From positions 177,605,173 through 177,669,172 of the forward strand of contig NC_133769.1 of the NCBI RefSeq assembly GCF_003597395.2: a DNA stretch of 64,000 bases, in the 5' to 3' direction. The first letter of the stretch is position 1, and each line of letters starts with the position of its first letter. The DNA comes from Chelonoidis abingdonii (lineage: Eukaryota > Chordata > Testudines > Testudinidae). Shown here one piece after another: positions 48,131-59,243 of the stretch. A program made the translations under genes and the position numbers. The notes beneath the pieces were generated by a model. That model made no database searches. It saw nothing but the letters and a program-made list of their open reading frames with translations, and was not told the DNA's origin.

Positions 48131-48529
48131 AGATTGCTTAGATTTTAGCAGCTAAAATCTCTGAAGATTCTGTTTTTACTCAGTATGGGCCATTCCCTCT
48201 CAGCTCCTAGTGCTCACTAGACTTGAGTATGCACTATCCCATCCCCTCAAAGCAACAAAGGATGATCGAGCCCAGGATGATGGGGGCTTAGAAGGACTCT
48301 CACTGTAATAGCCGAGTAGCCTTGCTAAATTGCAGGTGCAAGTGGTAACTGTATGCCTGTTTGCTTAACAAATTACTTCTTTTGAATAAAGTCTGGTTTT
48401 ATCATTCAGTGTTGCCTACTGGTGGTCTACTAAATAAATTTACTGTAAGTGACCTAAAGGTTTAAACCTGAAAACTAAATTGGGCTTTATTGTACCCTTA
48501 TATGCACAACATAGTATTAATTAGGAACA

Positions 48530-50040
48530 TTTCAATATAAGTTATATAAGGTTACACATGTTGTGGGAATAATCTGTCCAAGCCGTTTAGAAACCTGACG
48601 GTGAAGGGGGTTGGAAAAAAGAAATCCATGATCTACCAAGGGATGAAAAGCAGAGACAGCTGCCGGATGTGCTGTGGGAGGGAGGGAAAAGGGGAACTGC
48701 CAGAGTTCCTTAACTGGCTCCATAATGATTTAATCAATCAGCAGAGCCACTCTGGAAGGTGCCACTGAAGCCAGAATATACATCAGTGTTTAAGATTTTT
48801 CATTGACCTTTTCTGCCTGAAGATCCAGAAGAGGCCACCCTTCTCAGTAGATCTTGGTTAGCCGTGTAATACTCTGGTGGTGGTGAGTCACTTACTGGCT
48901 CTGGTGATGAGGAAGAGGATGCACAAGGATGCTGAGGTAATGCCTGCTCCATGTCTTGCAGCCAGGGAGCTGCTCGAGTGACTTCCAGCTGCTCAATCAC
49001 AGTATCAGGCTCTGGAGAACGTTGCCTCCTGATACTCTTGGTGCACTTTCACGGAAACTGAGATGGGTGAGAGAAAGTCCTAGCAGGAGGAAGACACCCC
49101 ATGGTGTCCAAAAAGGGCACTGACTTGGCTCTGGGATACAACCTTGACCAGGTCATTGCTCCTTAAGAGGCCACTGCGGAGACTGATGCAAGATCCATGA
49201 CCCTCAAGTCTCTGACAGAGGACACGCACCATACCTAGATTGGGACACAAAAGATTGCATCTCCAAATCAGTGGAATACATCCCCGAGTCCTCTGACAAT
49301 GGGGGAGCAGAGCCCATTGGAACCAGAGGTAAGTAGCCAGAGGTCACAGATGACAGTGCCAGGTATATTATTGCCGGCTTAACTCTTGATTGCACCAGCT
49401 TCTGAGGCTGTAGAAGGTAATGGCACTGCATGCTCCTAAAGAGGCAAAGCAGGAACCATAGGCACTGGTACCGGTTGGAAGCCTTCCTCTACCACCACCA
49501 CGGACATGGGTACTGAGAGGTTAAGCAGTTCTCTTGTAGCTACATATGCCTCTGGTGTCATCGGTACCGGTACTGATTCTTTCCTTGGTGTCTTTCTATG
49601 GATACTTCAGGGGTTGGCCTCAACAGACTTGGCACAGGTTCCAGAGTCGATGATCCACTCTTCTTAGATGAGGGCTGCCCTAGAGATCCTCAGACCCTCT
49701 CCCAGAGCCATTGCCTCCAGTACCAATGATCTAGCCGAACCGGGTACCGAGCCTTTGGAGAGCTTCTCTCCCCCCTTTGGCACTGATGGTAGAGAGCCAG
49801 GTGCCATAGACATCGCTGGTGGGGCATGAAAGCTGCAGTACTCTGAGTCCATTCTGAACATGATGGCTCCGATGGTGGGTGAAATGCTGCCTCCATATGT
49901 AGACATTTGAGCCTAGTTGCTCTATCCTCAGAGTGAGGCTTAAATCCCTTATAGATGTGACACTTGTCATTAATGTGGGACTTGCCAAAGCATTATAAGC
50001 AGCTGGAGTGCAGGTCGCTGATCAGCATTGCCTTGCTACA
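48530..50040 (-). mobile_element. Fossil DIRS-type element
   Basis: On the minus strand, 49990-49900 reads a KSHINDKCHIYKGFKPHSEDR stretch, comparable with the Cys-rich CLKCLGE gag motif of the DIRS at 38.6 kb. A Ser/Pro/Gly-rich gag-like region (49900-49200) with several 'ggtacc' phrases follows. At 48680-48560 a recombinase-like scrap reads VSAFHPLVDHGFLFSNP, comparable with the N-terminal block 'GDALAARFSHPLV' region of the recombinase at 37.2 kb. RT is missing. It is far more decayed than the 35-43 kb complex and lies in the opposite orientation. The right flank ends where the Harbinger begins. Confidence 0.5.
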
Positions 50041-50520
50041 TGGCTATCAGGACTTAAACCCTCAAGAACAAGGCATGGCTCCTATACTGGAATTTGGTCA
50101 AAAAGACCTAAAACCTGAAAATTAATACTGAGGCCTGGTCTACACTACCCGTTTAAACTGATTTTAGCAGCGTTAAACTGATTTAACGCTGTACCCGTCC
50201 ACACAACGAGGCCCTTTATATTGATATAAAGGGCTCTTTAAATCAGTTTCTGTACTCCTCCCCAACGAGAGGAGTAGTGCTAAAATCGGTATTACCATAT
50301 CGGATTAGGGTTAGTGTGGCCGCAAATCGACAGTATTGGCCTCCGGGCGGTATCCCATGGTGCACCATTGTGACCGCTCTGGACAGCTATCTCAACTCGG
50401 ATTCACTGGCCAGGTATACAGGAAAAGCTCTGCAAACTTTTGAATTTCATTTCCTGTTTGGCCAGCGTGGAGCTCTGATCAGCACAAGTGACCACGCAGA
50501 GCTCATCAGCACAGGTAACA

Positions 50521-51072
50521 ATGCAGTCTCCTGAGAATCGAAAAAGAGCTCCAGCATGGACCGCACGGGAGGTACTGGATCTGATTGCAATATAGGGAGA
50601 GGATTCTGTGCTAACAGAACCACGTTCCAAAAGATGAAATGAAAAAATATTTGAAAAAATTTCCAAGGCTATGATACAGAAAGGCCACACCAGGGACTCA
50701 GTGCAGTGCAGAGTGAAAGTTAAGGAGCTCAGACAAGCCTACCAGAAAACCAAAGAAGAAAACGGAAGGTCCGGGGCAGGGGCGAAAACATGCCGTTTCT
50801 ACACTGAGCTGCATGCAATTCTAGGGGGGTCCGTCAGTCACCACTACCCCACCCCTGTCCCTGGGTTCCGAGGTGGGGGTGGTAATCTCAGCCATGGCTG
50901 AGGATTCTGTGGACGGGGAAGATGAGGAGGAGAAGAGGAGGATGAGCTTGCAGAGAGCACACAGCACTCCGTTTGCCCCAACAGCCAGGAGCTTTTTCTC
51001 ACCAGACGGAATTACCCTCCCAGCCCTCCCAAGCCACTAGCCCAGACAGTGAAGCCATGGAAGCGACCTCTG
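50521..51072 (+). pseudogene. Harbinger Myb/SANT-like protein, exon 1
   Basis: The partner protein binds the transposon ends and helps the transposase into the nucleus. The frame starts at ATG 50521 and reads NRKRAPAWTAREVLDLIAI (first Myb helix with its Trp), then TAG at 50593 where the family has Trp, and TGA at 50635 where Arg is expected. The second and third helices follow: NEKIFEKISKAMIQKGHTRD, QCRVKVKELRQAYQKTKEEN and KTCRFYTELHAILGG, open from 50671. A shift near 50870 leads to an acidic DGEDEEEEKRRMSLQRAHS segment. The exon ends at a CTCTG|GTGAGT donor. Both stops are transitions and look like decay. Confidence 0.85.
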
Positions 51073-52091
51073 GTGAGTGTACCTTTGTAAATATAAAACA
51101 TGGTTTAAAAGCAAGCGTTTTTTAATGATTGATTTTGCCCTGAGGACTTGGGATGCATTTCACGGCCAGTACAGTTATTGGAAAAGTTTGTTAACATGTC
51201 TGGGGATGGAGCGAAATCCTCCAGGGACATCTCCATGAAGCGCTCCTGGAGGTACTCAAAAGCCTTTGCAGAAGGTTTCTGGCAGGGCAGCCTTATTCCA
51301 TCCACCATGGTAGGACACTTGACCACGCCATGCATGTAGCAAGTAATCTGGTATCATTGCATGACAAAGCCTAGCTGCGTATGGTCCCGGTGATTGCTGG
51401 CATTCAAGAAACATCCGTTCTTTATCTCGCTGTGTTATCCTCAGGAGAGTGATATCGTTCATGGTAACCTGGTTGAAATTCAGGAATTAAGTAAGGGGAC
51501 AGAGATGGCCATTCCTACTGGGCTGTTTGCCTGTTGCTAAAAGAAATCCTTCCTTGCAGTAGCCAAGCGGGGGAGAGGGGGGGAATAGGCGCTGAGCTTT
51601 TTTGCATTTGGCTAGCAGGGATCTTCCCTGCTACCAGCCACGCGGTGGGGGGGAGAAAGGGGGTGATTAGCAGTGATCTTCCATGATACCAGCCATGCGG
51701 TGGGGGGAGGGGTAAGCGATCATCCCAGAGAATTGGATGGCGCGGGGGGTGGCTTCTGCTGCTGCATGTTAACAGGAAAGAAGCAGCACTGAACGGGATT
51801 TGCTTGGTATTTGGGAAAGGAGGGCACTGTATATGAAGGCTGCAGAAGCCGAAAGACAATGGCTACCATGGCCGCATGCAAGCTGAATTCTGATGCCTGG
51901 GCCTGCGTCTGTGAGATCTGTAACACCAGAGCCGCAGGCACTCAATATTAAGATGCAAAATGCGACCTTGTAGTGAAATCACATGTGCTATGTAAGGTGA
52001 AATAGTGTTGTTCACTGTGAAAGAGTATAACATTGTTCTGTAAAATGTATCTTTTTAAATACTTCTCTCCCTTTTTCCCTCCTTCATGCAG
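51073..52091 (+). other. Intron of the Harbinger Myb-like gene
   Basis: GTGAGT at 51073 and a pyrimidine-rich TTCATGCAG ending at 52091. It is consistent with a spliced two-exon transposon gene. It is C/G-rich with 'cagccacgcggtggggggg'-type runs near 51640-51710. Confidence 0.7.
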
Positions 52092-52570
52092 CTGCACATT
52101 TTTCAAGTCTCCCTACTCCATCCCGAAGGCTATCTCAGATAAGGCAGAAGGAAAAAGAAGACGCGAGACGAAATGTTCTCAGAAATCATGAAAGTGACCC
52201 GCAATGAAAGAGCTCATCTGAATGAGTGGAAGGACGTGGTATCAAATTTACAGGAAAGATGCCAGTGAACGTGAGGACAGGAGGACCAACGTGAGGATAG
52301 GAGGACGCTCAGATGAGAGGTGGCGCAGGAAGATCAAAGGTGTAGGCAGGAAGATCAGCGCGTGGCGGGATGCAACGCTGGGGCTGCTGCGTGATCAAAC
52401 TGATATCTCCGACGTCTGGTGGAGCTTCAGGAAGAGCAGCGGGGGTCACAGAGTGCCACTGCAGCCCTGTGTAACCACCCTCACCCTCACCACGTTCCAT
52501 ATCTTCCTCACCCAGACGTGTAAGAACGCGGGGGAAGGCTTCGTGCACCCGCCCTTCCACCCCCGTGGAT
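52092..52570 (+). pseudogene. Harbinger Myb/SANT-like protein, exon 2
   Basis: It reads KTRDEMFSEIMKVTRNERAHLNEWKDVVSNLQERCQ (near 52158-52268), then a charged coiled-coil-like region with repeated 'gaggacaggaggacc' units, then 'LLRDQTDISDVWWSFRKSS', a frameshifted form of the 'LL..QTDMLR.LVELQEEQ' helix common at the C-terminus of these proteins. Stops interrupt it. AATAAA at about 52701 follows and would serve as the poly(A) signal. It ends about 160 bases from the end of the convergent transposase. Confidence 0.8.
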
Positions 52571-52733
52571 AGCCCAACCAAAAGGCTGTCATTACACTTT
52601 GAAATGTTTTTAGTGGCCTTTTCCTTCCCTCCTATCCTCCTCCCAAACCACACCCGGGATACCTTGTCAGTTTCTCTCCTCTTTTTATAATGACTTTTTA
52701 ATAAAGAATACATGATTTTAAACGATAGTGACT

Positions 52734-54275
52734 TTATTTCCTTAAGCAAGCTGTAATCGAAGGGGAGGGTGGGTTGCTTACAGGGAATGAGTCAATCAAG
52801 GGGGGGGTCATCAAGGGAAACACAAACACAACAGTCACACCGTACCCTGGCCCGTGATGAAACTCGTTTTCAAAGCTTCTCTGATGTGCACCGCTTCCTG
52901 GTGTGCTTTTTAATCGCCCTGGTGTCTGGCTGCGTGTAATCAGCGGCCAGGTGATTTGCCTCAGCCTCCCCCCCGCCATAAAGGTCTCCCCCTTACTCTC
53001 ACAGAGATTGTGGAGCACACAGCAAGCAGCAATAACAATGGGGACATTGGTTTGGCTGAGGTCTGAGCGAGTCAGTAATGTGCGCCAGCGCGCCTTTAAA
53101 CGGCCAAATGCACATTCTACCACCATTCTGCACTTGCTCAGCCTGTAGTTGAACAGCTCCTGACTACTGTCCAGGCTGCCTGTGTATGGCTTCATGAGCC
53201 ATGGCATCAAGGGGTAGGCTGGGTCCCCCAGGATAACTACAGGCATTTCAACATCCCCAACTGTTATTTTCTGGTCTGGGAAGTAATTCCCTTGCTGCAG
53301 TCGTTTAAACAGAGTAGTGTTCCTGAAGACGCGAGCGTCATGAACCCTTCCTGGCCATCCCACGTGGATGTTGGGTGAAACGTCCCTTGTGATCCACCAG
53401 TGCTTGCAGCACCATTGAAAAGTACCCCTTGCGGTTTATGTACTGGGTGCCCTGGTGCTCCGGTGCCAAGATAGGGATATGGGTTCCATCTATCGCCCCC
53501 CCCAGTTAGGGAATCCCATTGCAGCAAAGCCATCCACTATGACCTGCACGTTTTCCCAGAGTCACAACCTTTCGTAGCAGCAGCTTAATGATTGCTTTGG
53601 CTACTTGCATCACAGCAGCCCCCACAGTAGATTTTCCCACTCCAAATTGATTCCCGACTGACCGGTAGCTGTCTGGTGTTGCAAGCTTCCAGAGGGCTAT
53701 TGCCACTCGCTTCTCAACTGTGAGGGCTGCTCTCATCTTGGTATTCTGGCATTTCAGGGCAGGGGAAAGCAAGTCACAAAGTTCCATGAAAGTGCCCTTA
53801 CGCATGCGAAAGTTTTGCAGCCACTGCGAATCGTCCCACATCTGCAAAACTATGTGGTCTCACCAGTCTGTGCTGTCTTCCTGGGCCCAAAATCAGCATT
53901 CAATAGCTAGAACCTGCCCCATTACCAGCAGGATCTCCAAAGCGCAGGGGCCCGCGGTTTGAGAATTCTGTGTCCATGTCCTCATCACTCTCGTTGCGCT
54001 GCCGTAAGCTGCCTCCTCGTCCTCACCTGGCTTTGCAGTCCTGGTTTCAGCACAGACTGCACGAGAATGCGCAAGGTGTTTACAACGTCCACGATTGCGG
54101 TATTGATCTGAGCAGGGTCCATGCTTGCCATGGTATGGCTTCTGCACAGTTCACTCAGGAAAAAGGCGCAAAACGGTTGTCTGCTGCTTTCAGGGAGGGG
54201 GTGACGATGCATTTCTGGTGGGACCTGCAAATTGAAGTGCCAATTCAGGACCAATTGCTCAAACAGGGCAGTCAC
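52734..54275 (-). pseudogene. HARBI1-like DDE transposase (triad present, frameshifted)
   Basis: It cuts and joins the Harbinger ends. The N-terminal region begins MTALFEQLVLNWHF at 54275. The part MQMWDDSQWLQNFRMRKGTF to KLATPDSYRSVGNQFGVGKS (helix-turn-helix region) is open from 53847. [13 protein letters not shown] (first Asp) lies near 53490. The second open part (53363-52734) has [32 protein letters not shown] (second Asp) and RMVVECAFGRLKARWRTLL (Glu). All three DDE residues are thus present. About three one-base changes break the frame: near 53560, in a run of eight C at about 53496-53503, and in 'gggtgaa' near 53378. The stop TAA at 52736-52734 overlaps an AATAAA on the same strand. 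Confidence 0.9.
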
Positions 54276-54276
54276 A

Positions 54277-55319
54277 GCCCAAGGCTAGGTTTTTCCACCT
54301 TTAAGGCAAACCAAACCAGCCAGACAAAAATGACTTTGGTTTCATCCCACTGGCTAACCATAAGTCACACAAGCAATTTCCTTAGACACTCCAGTCTCCC
54401 AGTATCACCACCAGTGCCACCCGTCCTGGGGATGAATGGTTATGAAAACCAACACCCCAATAAAAGAAAAAGATTCTTTTGATCCAAAGGACCAAGCCCA
54501 GACTCAGGTCAATACACACATCAGATCTTACCCACAAATTACGCTGTTGCTGAATCCTTTAGAATCTAAAATCTAAAGTTTATTCATAAAGGGAAAAAGA
54601 TAGAGATGAGAGCTAGAATTTGGTTAAATGGAATCAATTACATACAGTAATGGCAAAGTTCTTAGTTCAGGCTTGTAGCAGTGATGGAGTAAACTGCAGG
54701 TTCAAATTAAGTCTCTAAAGAACATCCCCCGCTGGATGGGTCATCAGTCCTTGTGTAGAGCTTCAGCTTGTAGCAAAGTCCCTCCAGAGGTAGGAAGCAG
54801 GATTGAAGACAAAATGGAGATGAGGCATCAGCTTATATAGGCTTTTTCCAGGTGTAAAGAACAAGCCTTTGTGTTCCATACTGTGGAAAAGTTACAGCAA
54901 AATGGAGTCTGCGAGTCACATGTGGCCAGTTCCTGCACACTCTGCTGAGTTACAAGGCGTATCTGCCTCCTCTCAATGAGGTCAATTGTGTAGCTGATGG
55001 TCCTTAATAGGCATCAAGCAGGCTAAGCAGAGCTAACACCAACTTGTCTGGGTGTGACCCAGAACTGCAGCACCAATTTGAAATAATACAGACAGTATAC
55101 AGCCAATACTTATAACTACAACTACAAAATGATACAGACAGCATTAATTCATAACCAGTACTGTAACCTGGTCTTAGACACCTTCATATGACCCCCTTTA
55201 CATAAGATTTGGTGCCACCTACAGAACCTTGGTTCAACCCATGTTCTATATGTCTCCCAGTTCGATATCAAGTAACGTCACAAAGGGGTGAGACTGTACC
55301 CAGAACCCCCCCGTGACAA
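54277..55319 (-). mobile_element. Solo LTR inside the Harbinger
   Basis: On the minus strand it starts TGTCACGGGGGG at 55319, has a TATA box (CTATATAAGC) near 54832-54841, an AATAAACTT poly(A) signal near 54585, and ends near 'gggctgtgac' at 54277. This is U3-R-U5 architecture without internal genes. I could not identify a clean target duplication. It separates the transposase 5' end from the Harbinger right terminus, so it inserted after the Harbinger. Confidence 0.7.
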
Positions 55320-55867
55320 TGATTTTTGCCCATCAGGCACTGGGACCTCAACCCGAGAATTTCCAAGGGGCAGGGGAGACTGCAGGAACTATGGGATAGC
55401 TACCCACAGTGCAACGCTCCAGAAATCGATGCTAGCCTCGGACCATGGAAGCACACTGCTGAATTAATGTGCCTAGTGTGGCCACGTGCACTCGACTTTA
55501 TACAATCTGTTTTACAAAACCAGTTTATGTAAAATCAGAATAATCCCATAGTGTAGACGTACCCTAACATTTATCTATAGTACACTTAACTTACTACTAA
55601 CTTCTAAGAAAAAAGAGGCTATATAGAAGAAGCGAAGCAAGAACTTGCTACAAGCAAGACTCAAAGTGCTTCAACAACAGTCACTGGTGGTGAGAAGGAA
55701 CTGAAGGGGGTCAGAGGTGGCTTCACCCTCTTAAACCTGCATGCAATGACATGTAACAGCAGAGAGTGCTTGAGCCACCACACCAGGTACTGCTCAGTGA
55801 AAAGAACATGTCTGATAACTGTGTACAGGCCATGGATTCACTTACAGCGGAATAAGCAGCAGAGAGT

Positions 55868-56048
55868 CCTGTGGCACCTTATAGACTAGTAGACGTTTTG
55901 GAGCATGAGCTTTCGTGGGTGAATACCCACTTCGTCAGTATTCACCCACGATAGCTCATGCTCCAAAACGTCTGCTAGTCTATAAGGTGCCACAGGATTC
56001 TCTGCTGCTTTTACAGATTCAGACTAACACGGCTACCCCTCTGATACT
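55868..56048. repeat. Palindromic interspersed element (best copy)
   Basis: 'gtggcaccttatagactagt' and 'gagcatgagctttcgtgggt' (55872-55935) are mirrored almost base for base by 'acccacgatagctcatgctc' and 'ctagtctataaggtgccaca' (55944-55993), arms of about 60 bp around 'acttcgtcag'. It ends 'cagactaacacggctacc'. It is non-coding and would form a long RNA hairpin in either orientation inside the DCAF6 pre-mRNA. Confidence 0.88.
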
Positions 56049-56198
56049 TTACAGCGGAATTGTTACAGATCTAATGTTCAATTAAAAATATCTTAAATGT
56101 ATTATACAATCTCTTTTTAGCAAGCATAACAATGTAACAACTACATTATTTCAGCCTAAAATATCAACTCTGCAGTTCTTAAAGCAGTATTTCTGTAC

Positions 56199-56337
56199 CA
56201 TTGTCCTGGAGTTCCGATGACCTTTATACACCATCTTTATTAAAGGTCGTCTAATATTCAAGGTTTCCAATTCTTCCATCTCTTTCCTTTCTTTTCTTCT
56301 TCTGAAGAGTTCCTGAATGCGAGCAACAGCTGATCGT
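56199..56337 (-). CDS. DCAF6: DCAF6 exon (IQ motif)
   Basis: The 139-bp exon begins after TTCCTAG with one base of an Arg codon, then reads [40 protein letters not shown] and RNSRTM. It ends at a GTACAG donor and joins IKEANF in the next exon. [15 protein letters not shown] is the IQ calmodulin-binding-type motif that gave the gene its old name IQWD1. [20 protein letters not shown] starts the next WD repeat. Upstream exons, including the first WD repeats and the long acidic linker, are not found up to 64000 and should lie beyond the window. Confidence 0.95.
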
Positions 56338-57824
56338 CTAGGAATTACAAACAGAACACCATTGAAAGACCATTATACAGAGACAGTCTTCACAGACAGA
56401 CCTTTTTGAAATAGTGTACTGGGGCAACTACAAAGCACTATCAAACAGCTTAATCAGCCTACTTAAACGCAACCCTTCTCCCCACATTTGGCACAGATAC
56501 CAACAGGATTACAATTGTTTGAAGTTACAGATTGTGACCATATTGCTTTAAAACAGGAAGAACATGCAACACAGTGAAATGTCAAGGGTCATGTTATTTT
56601 CTTCATTCTCTTTAAAACACACAAACTCTAGAGGCAGGCAAAATTCACATGTAATTTTACTTTGCAATAGAATATTTACCAAATCCTGTAGAACTTCTCC
56701 CATCCCCTGTGCTAGCAAAAAAGTGTTAAAGAGTGAATACATAATTTTTTTTGTTAATATAAAGGTTAGCTATTATTAAACACCTAGTTTAACCTTTAAT
56801 TTTTTTTCTTTTGACTTTATTACATTTTAATAGACCTTCATTTCTCATTATTTCTTACTTTAGGGTGAAGATCCTTTGTCTGACAGTTTCTTGTCAATGT
56901 TTTTGCTATGATGAGACTGAGCAATAGGAAATGTTTAATAGGACTGACTGGGAAATAGAGAAGAGCTAGTTCTAAGGGCTAGAAAAAAACAATTGTGCTA
57001 GGAAGCTGCCTCACAGGAAAAGGCTTCCTAAAGTGACAGGAGATAAAGCAGCTAGGTGAAACACCCTATTTTGTGGCTGCTAGACTCCAGGAAGCTACAG
57101 TTTTGGTGATGCTATAGAAATGCTGGTTGCTTGAGTTCTTCCACCTGGTTCATCTTCCTGTTTCCTGGCCACACCTTTGTAGCTTCCCATCAGCTCCAGC
57201 TATGGCCACACTTTTACCTCTATGATTTGCTCACAGCACTCACTTTCTCCTCCATATGGCTGCTGCCAGCCTGCTCAACGTCCTGAATGGAACCAGAGTG
57301 TGATGTTTGAAGTGGAATGGCAGTCACAGTAGAGAGTGGGTGGAGGTGCTGATCGCCGATGGAATGTAATGGATGAAATGGGCCATGGCAGGAATTTTTG
57401 GCAGGCAACAGGGCCACAGGGAAGGAAACAGTCACCATCAGACTAGTAACTTCCAGCAGGCTGGAAATGATGAAGTGTCATATTTTAGTCACTACCTCTT
57501 CAGTCTGTTGCAGAAGGAAGTAGCTGTCTTTCCCACTTCTAGAGCTACTTCCATGCTTCATAACCAGAGACAGCTTCTCCTGCCCCTCCCAATTAGTCAT
57601 CACCTCTCCCAGTTCAGTCTATAGATTTCCTTCTCAGTCTTGTCATAGAAGAAAGATGGAGAGAAAACTTCACTGGAGGAAGTATTGGATCCTGAAGCTG
57701 ACAGTAAAGCTAAGTGGGCATAAGAGAAAATTTAATCTACTATAAAAAAAAGTGTTGTGGTCCCCCCAGGCAAAATAAAATCAATCACCAGTTAGACTGG
57801 TCTTTTATTGTTGTTAAAAAAAAA
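56338..57824 (-). other. DCAF6 intron, no coding sequence seen
   Basis: AT-rich DNA upstream of the IQ exon. I found no upstream DCAF6 exon and no named repeat. Confidence 0.6.
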
Positions 57825-58165
57825 TTTTTAACCACATTTGATAGAAGTTAGAGATGGAAAAGAATTGATGGGGTCACTCAGTCCATCTAACAATGGACTA
57901 TTCTTGATGATACATTTCCTAGTGATTTGTCTACTATAGTTTCAAAAATTCCCAGGAGATGGGGGCTTCCACCACTTTTCTGGGGAGACTTCTCTGGAGT
58001 ACAATACATTTTGCTATTGGGTGATTTTCCCTCGAAGCCAAGCTTTTATAGTTGTATCCCATTACTTATTATGTGCCCCTGCCCCATTGCTAAATAATTC
58101 TATCCACTCTTTAGTGTTTACACCCTTCAGATATTTGTAGATATAGAACACTGCTCTTATATTTA
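57825..58165 (-). repeat. CR1 LINE 3' fragment
   Basis: The reverse complement carries the CR1 C-terminal/3' UTR logic: 'gatggggtcactcagtccat' and 'ggagatgggggcttccacca' on the plus strand match, inverted, the conserved 'gtggaa...ctagatgacc' end of CR1. Old and diverged. Confidence 0.6.
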
Positions 58166-59243
58166 TTGAATATTTGGATTACTCCCAAGAGATTAACAAC
58201 ATTTTACTCATGTCATCTTCTATACAGAAAGGGAAACTATGGAGAGTTCTGCATTGCACGCTTATGCAAAATATTTCTGGAACCATAACTAGAGCTATGT
58301 GCTCCAGCTATATGTCTATACAAATACACACGTGTGATTTGTGTACATATACATATTTGATAAGATCAGCTTTGCTATCACAGATAAATGAACAAGAAGC
58401 ATCATGTGACATTGCACCCCATACTCATCACAGTAATATTATGATAATATGGTTATGGCATAATTATGATGGATTTTGTACAAGGTAAGTCATGTGAGAT
58501 ATCACTGGAAAAGTTATGATTGCTGAATATGATTCTCCTATTTGTATGCATGTATCATTTTTGTATCTGAAGTTATAAATATTGACTATGTATCTGTACT
58601 TCAAATGTAGTTACACCTGGGTAATGCCCACTAGACAAAATGCTTTCAGTCTAGATAGCTGGTTGGGAAGGGCCTATTCAGGGCAATGAGCCATAGTGAA
58701 AACAATGGGCCTTAGGAAAAGCTTATCTCCCACCTGGTAAGCTTTCCTGAGAATACTCCAGACAGCCTGTAAGCAATAGCTGCTATGACTCTACAAGGAC
58801 ATGTGACCAGGCCACATGATTCTGGACTCCATCTTGGGATGTCTATTTTTCCACAAACCAATCTGGGAACCAAGTTTTGAAACAAAGGGCTCCTGCCATA
58901 TGCTAAAGCTATATAAGGCAGGGAGTGACATCATCTGTGGTTCTTCACTCCCCACACAAGAAGACTCCTGCAAACACTATAGGAACAAAGACTGACCTGG
59001 GGGAAGTGCTAGACCAAAGCTAAATGGATTTCTAGCCTGTGTATGAAGATTTGAGAAACCCAACCTGTAAAGCTAATGCAGCTTGTGCCTTAAGAATCTA
59101 CAAGTCTACCAGTATCATCAGTTACACTGGATAAGAATAGCAGATTCTCACTCTATCTAGTATATTAAGATTAGTTTGTGTATTGTTTATATGCTAGGTA
59201 ATCTGCTTTAATCTGTTTGCTATCCCTTATAATCACTTAAAAT

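Larger units (their letters stand above)
50132..55564. mobile_element. Nearly full-length PIF/Harbinger transposon
   Basis: The terminal repeats 'ggcctggtctacacta' (from 50132) and 'tagtgtagacgtaccc' (to 55564) are inverted, flanked by TGA and TAA, a slightly decayed 3-bp target duplication. Inside are a plus-strand Myb-like gene in two exons and a minus-strand DDE transposase, arranged convergently. A separate LTR-like block sits between the transposase 5' end and the right terminal repeat. Several point lesions disable both genes. Confidence 0.88.
47526..56198 (-). other. DCAF6 intron (8.7 kb) carrying Harbinger, DIRS and LINE remnants
   Basis: The donor GTACAG follows 56199 and the acceptor CTGTAG precedes 47525. 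GTACAG is a weaker donor than the others in this gene. Most of the intron is transposon-derived. Confidence 0.85.
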
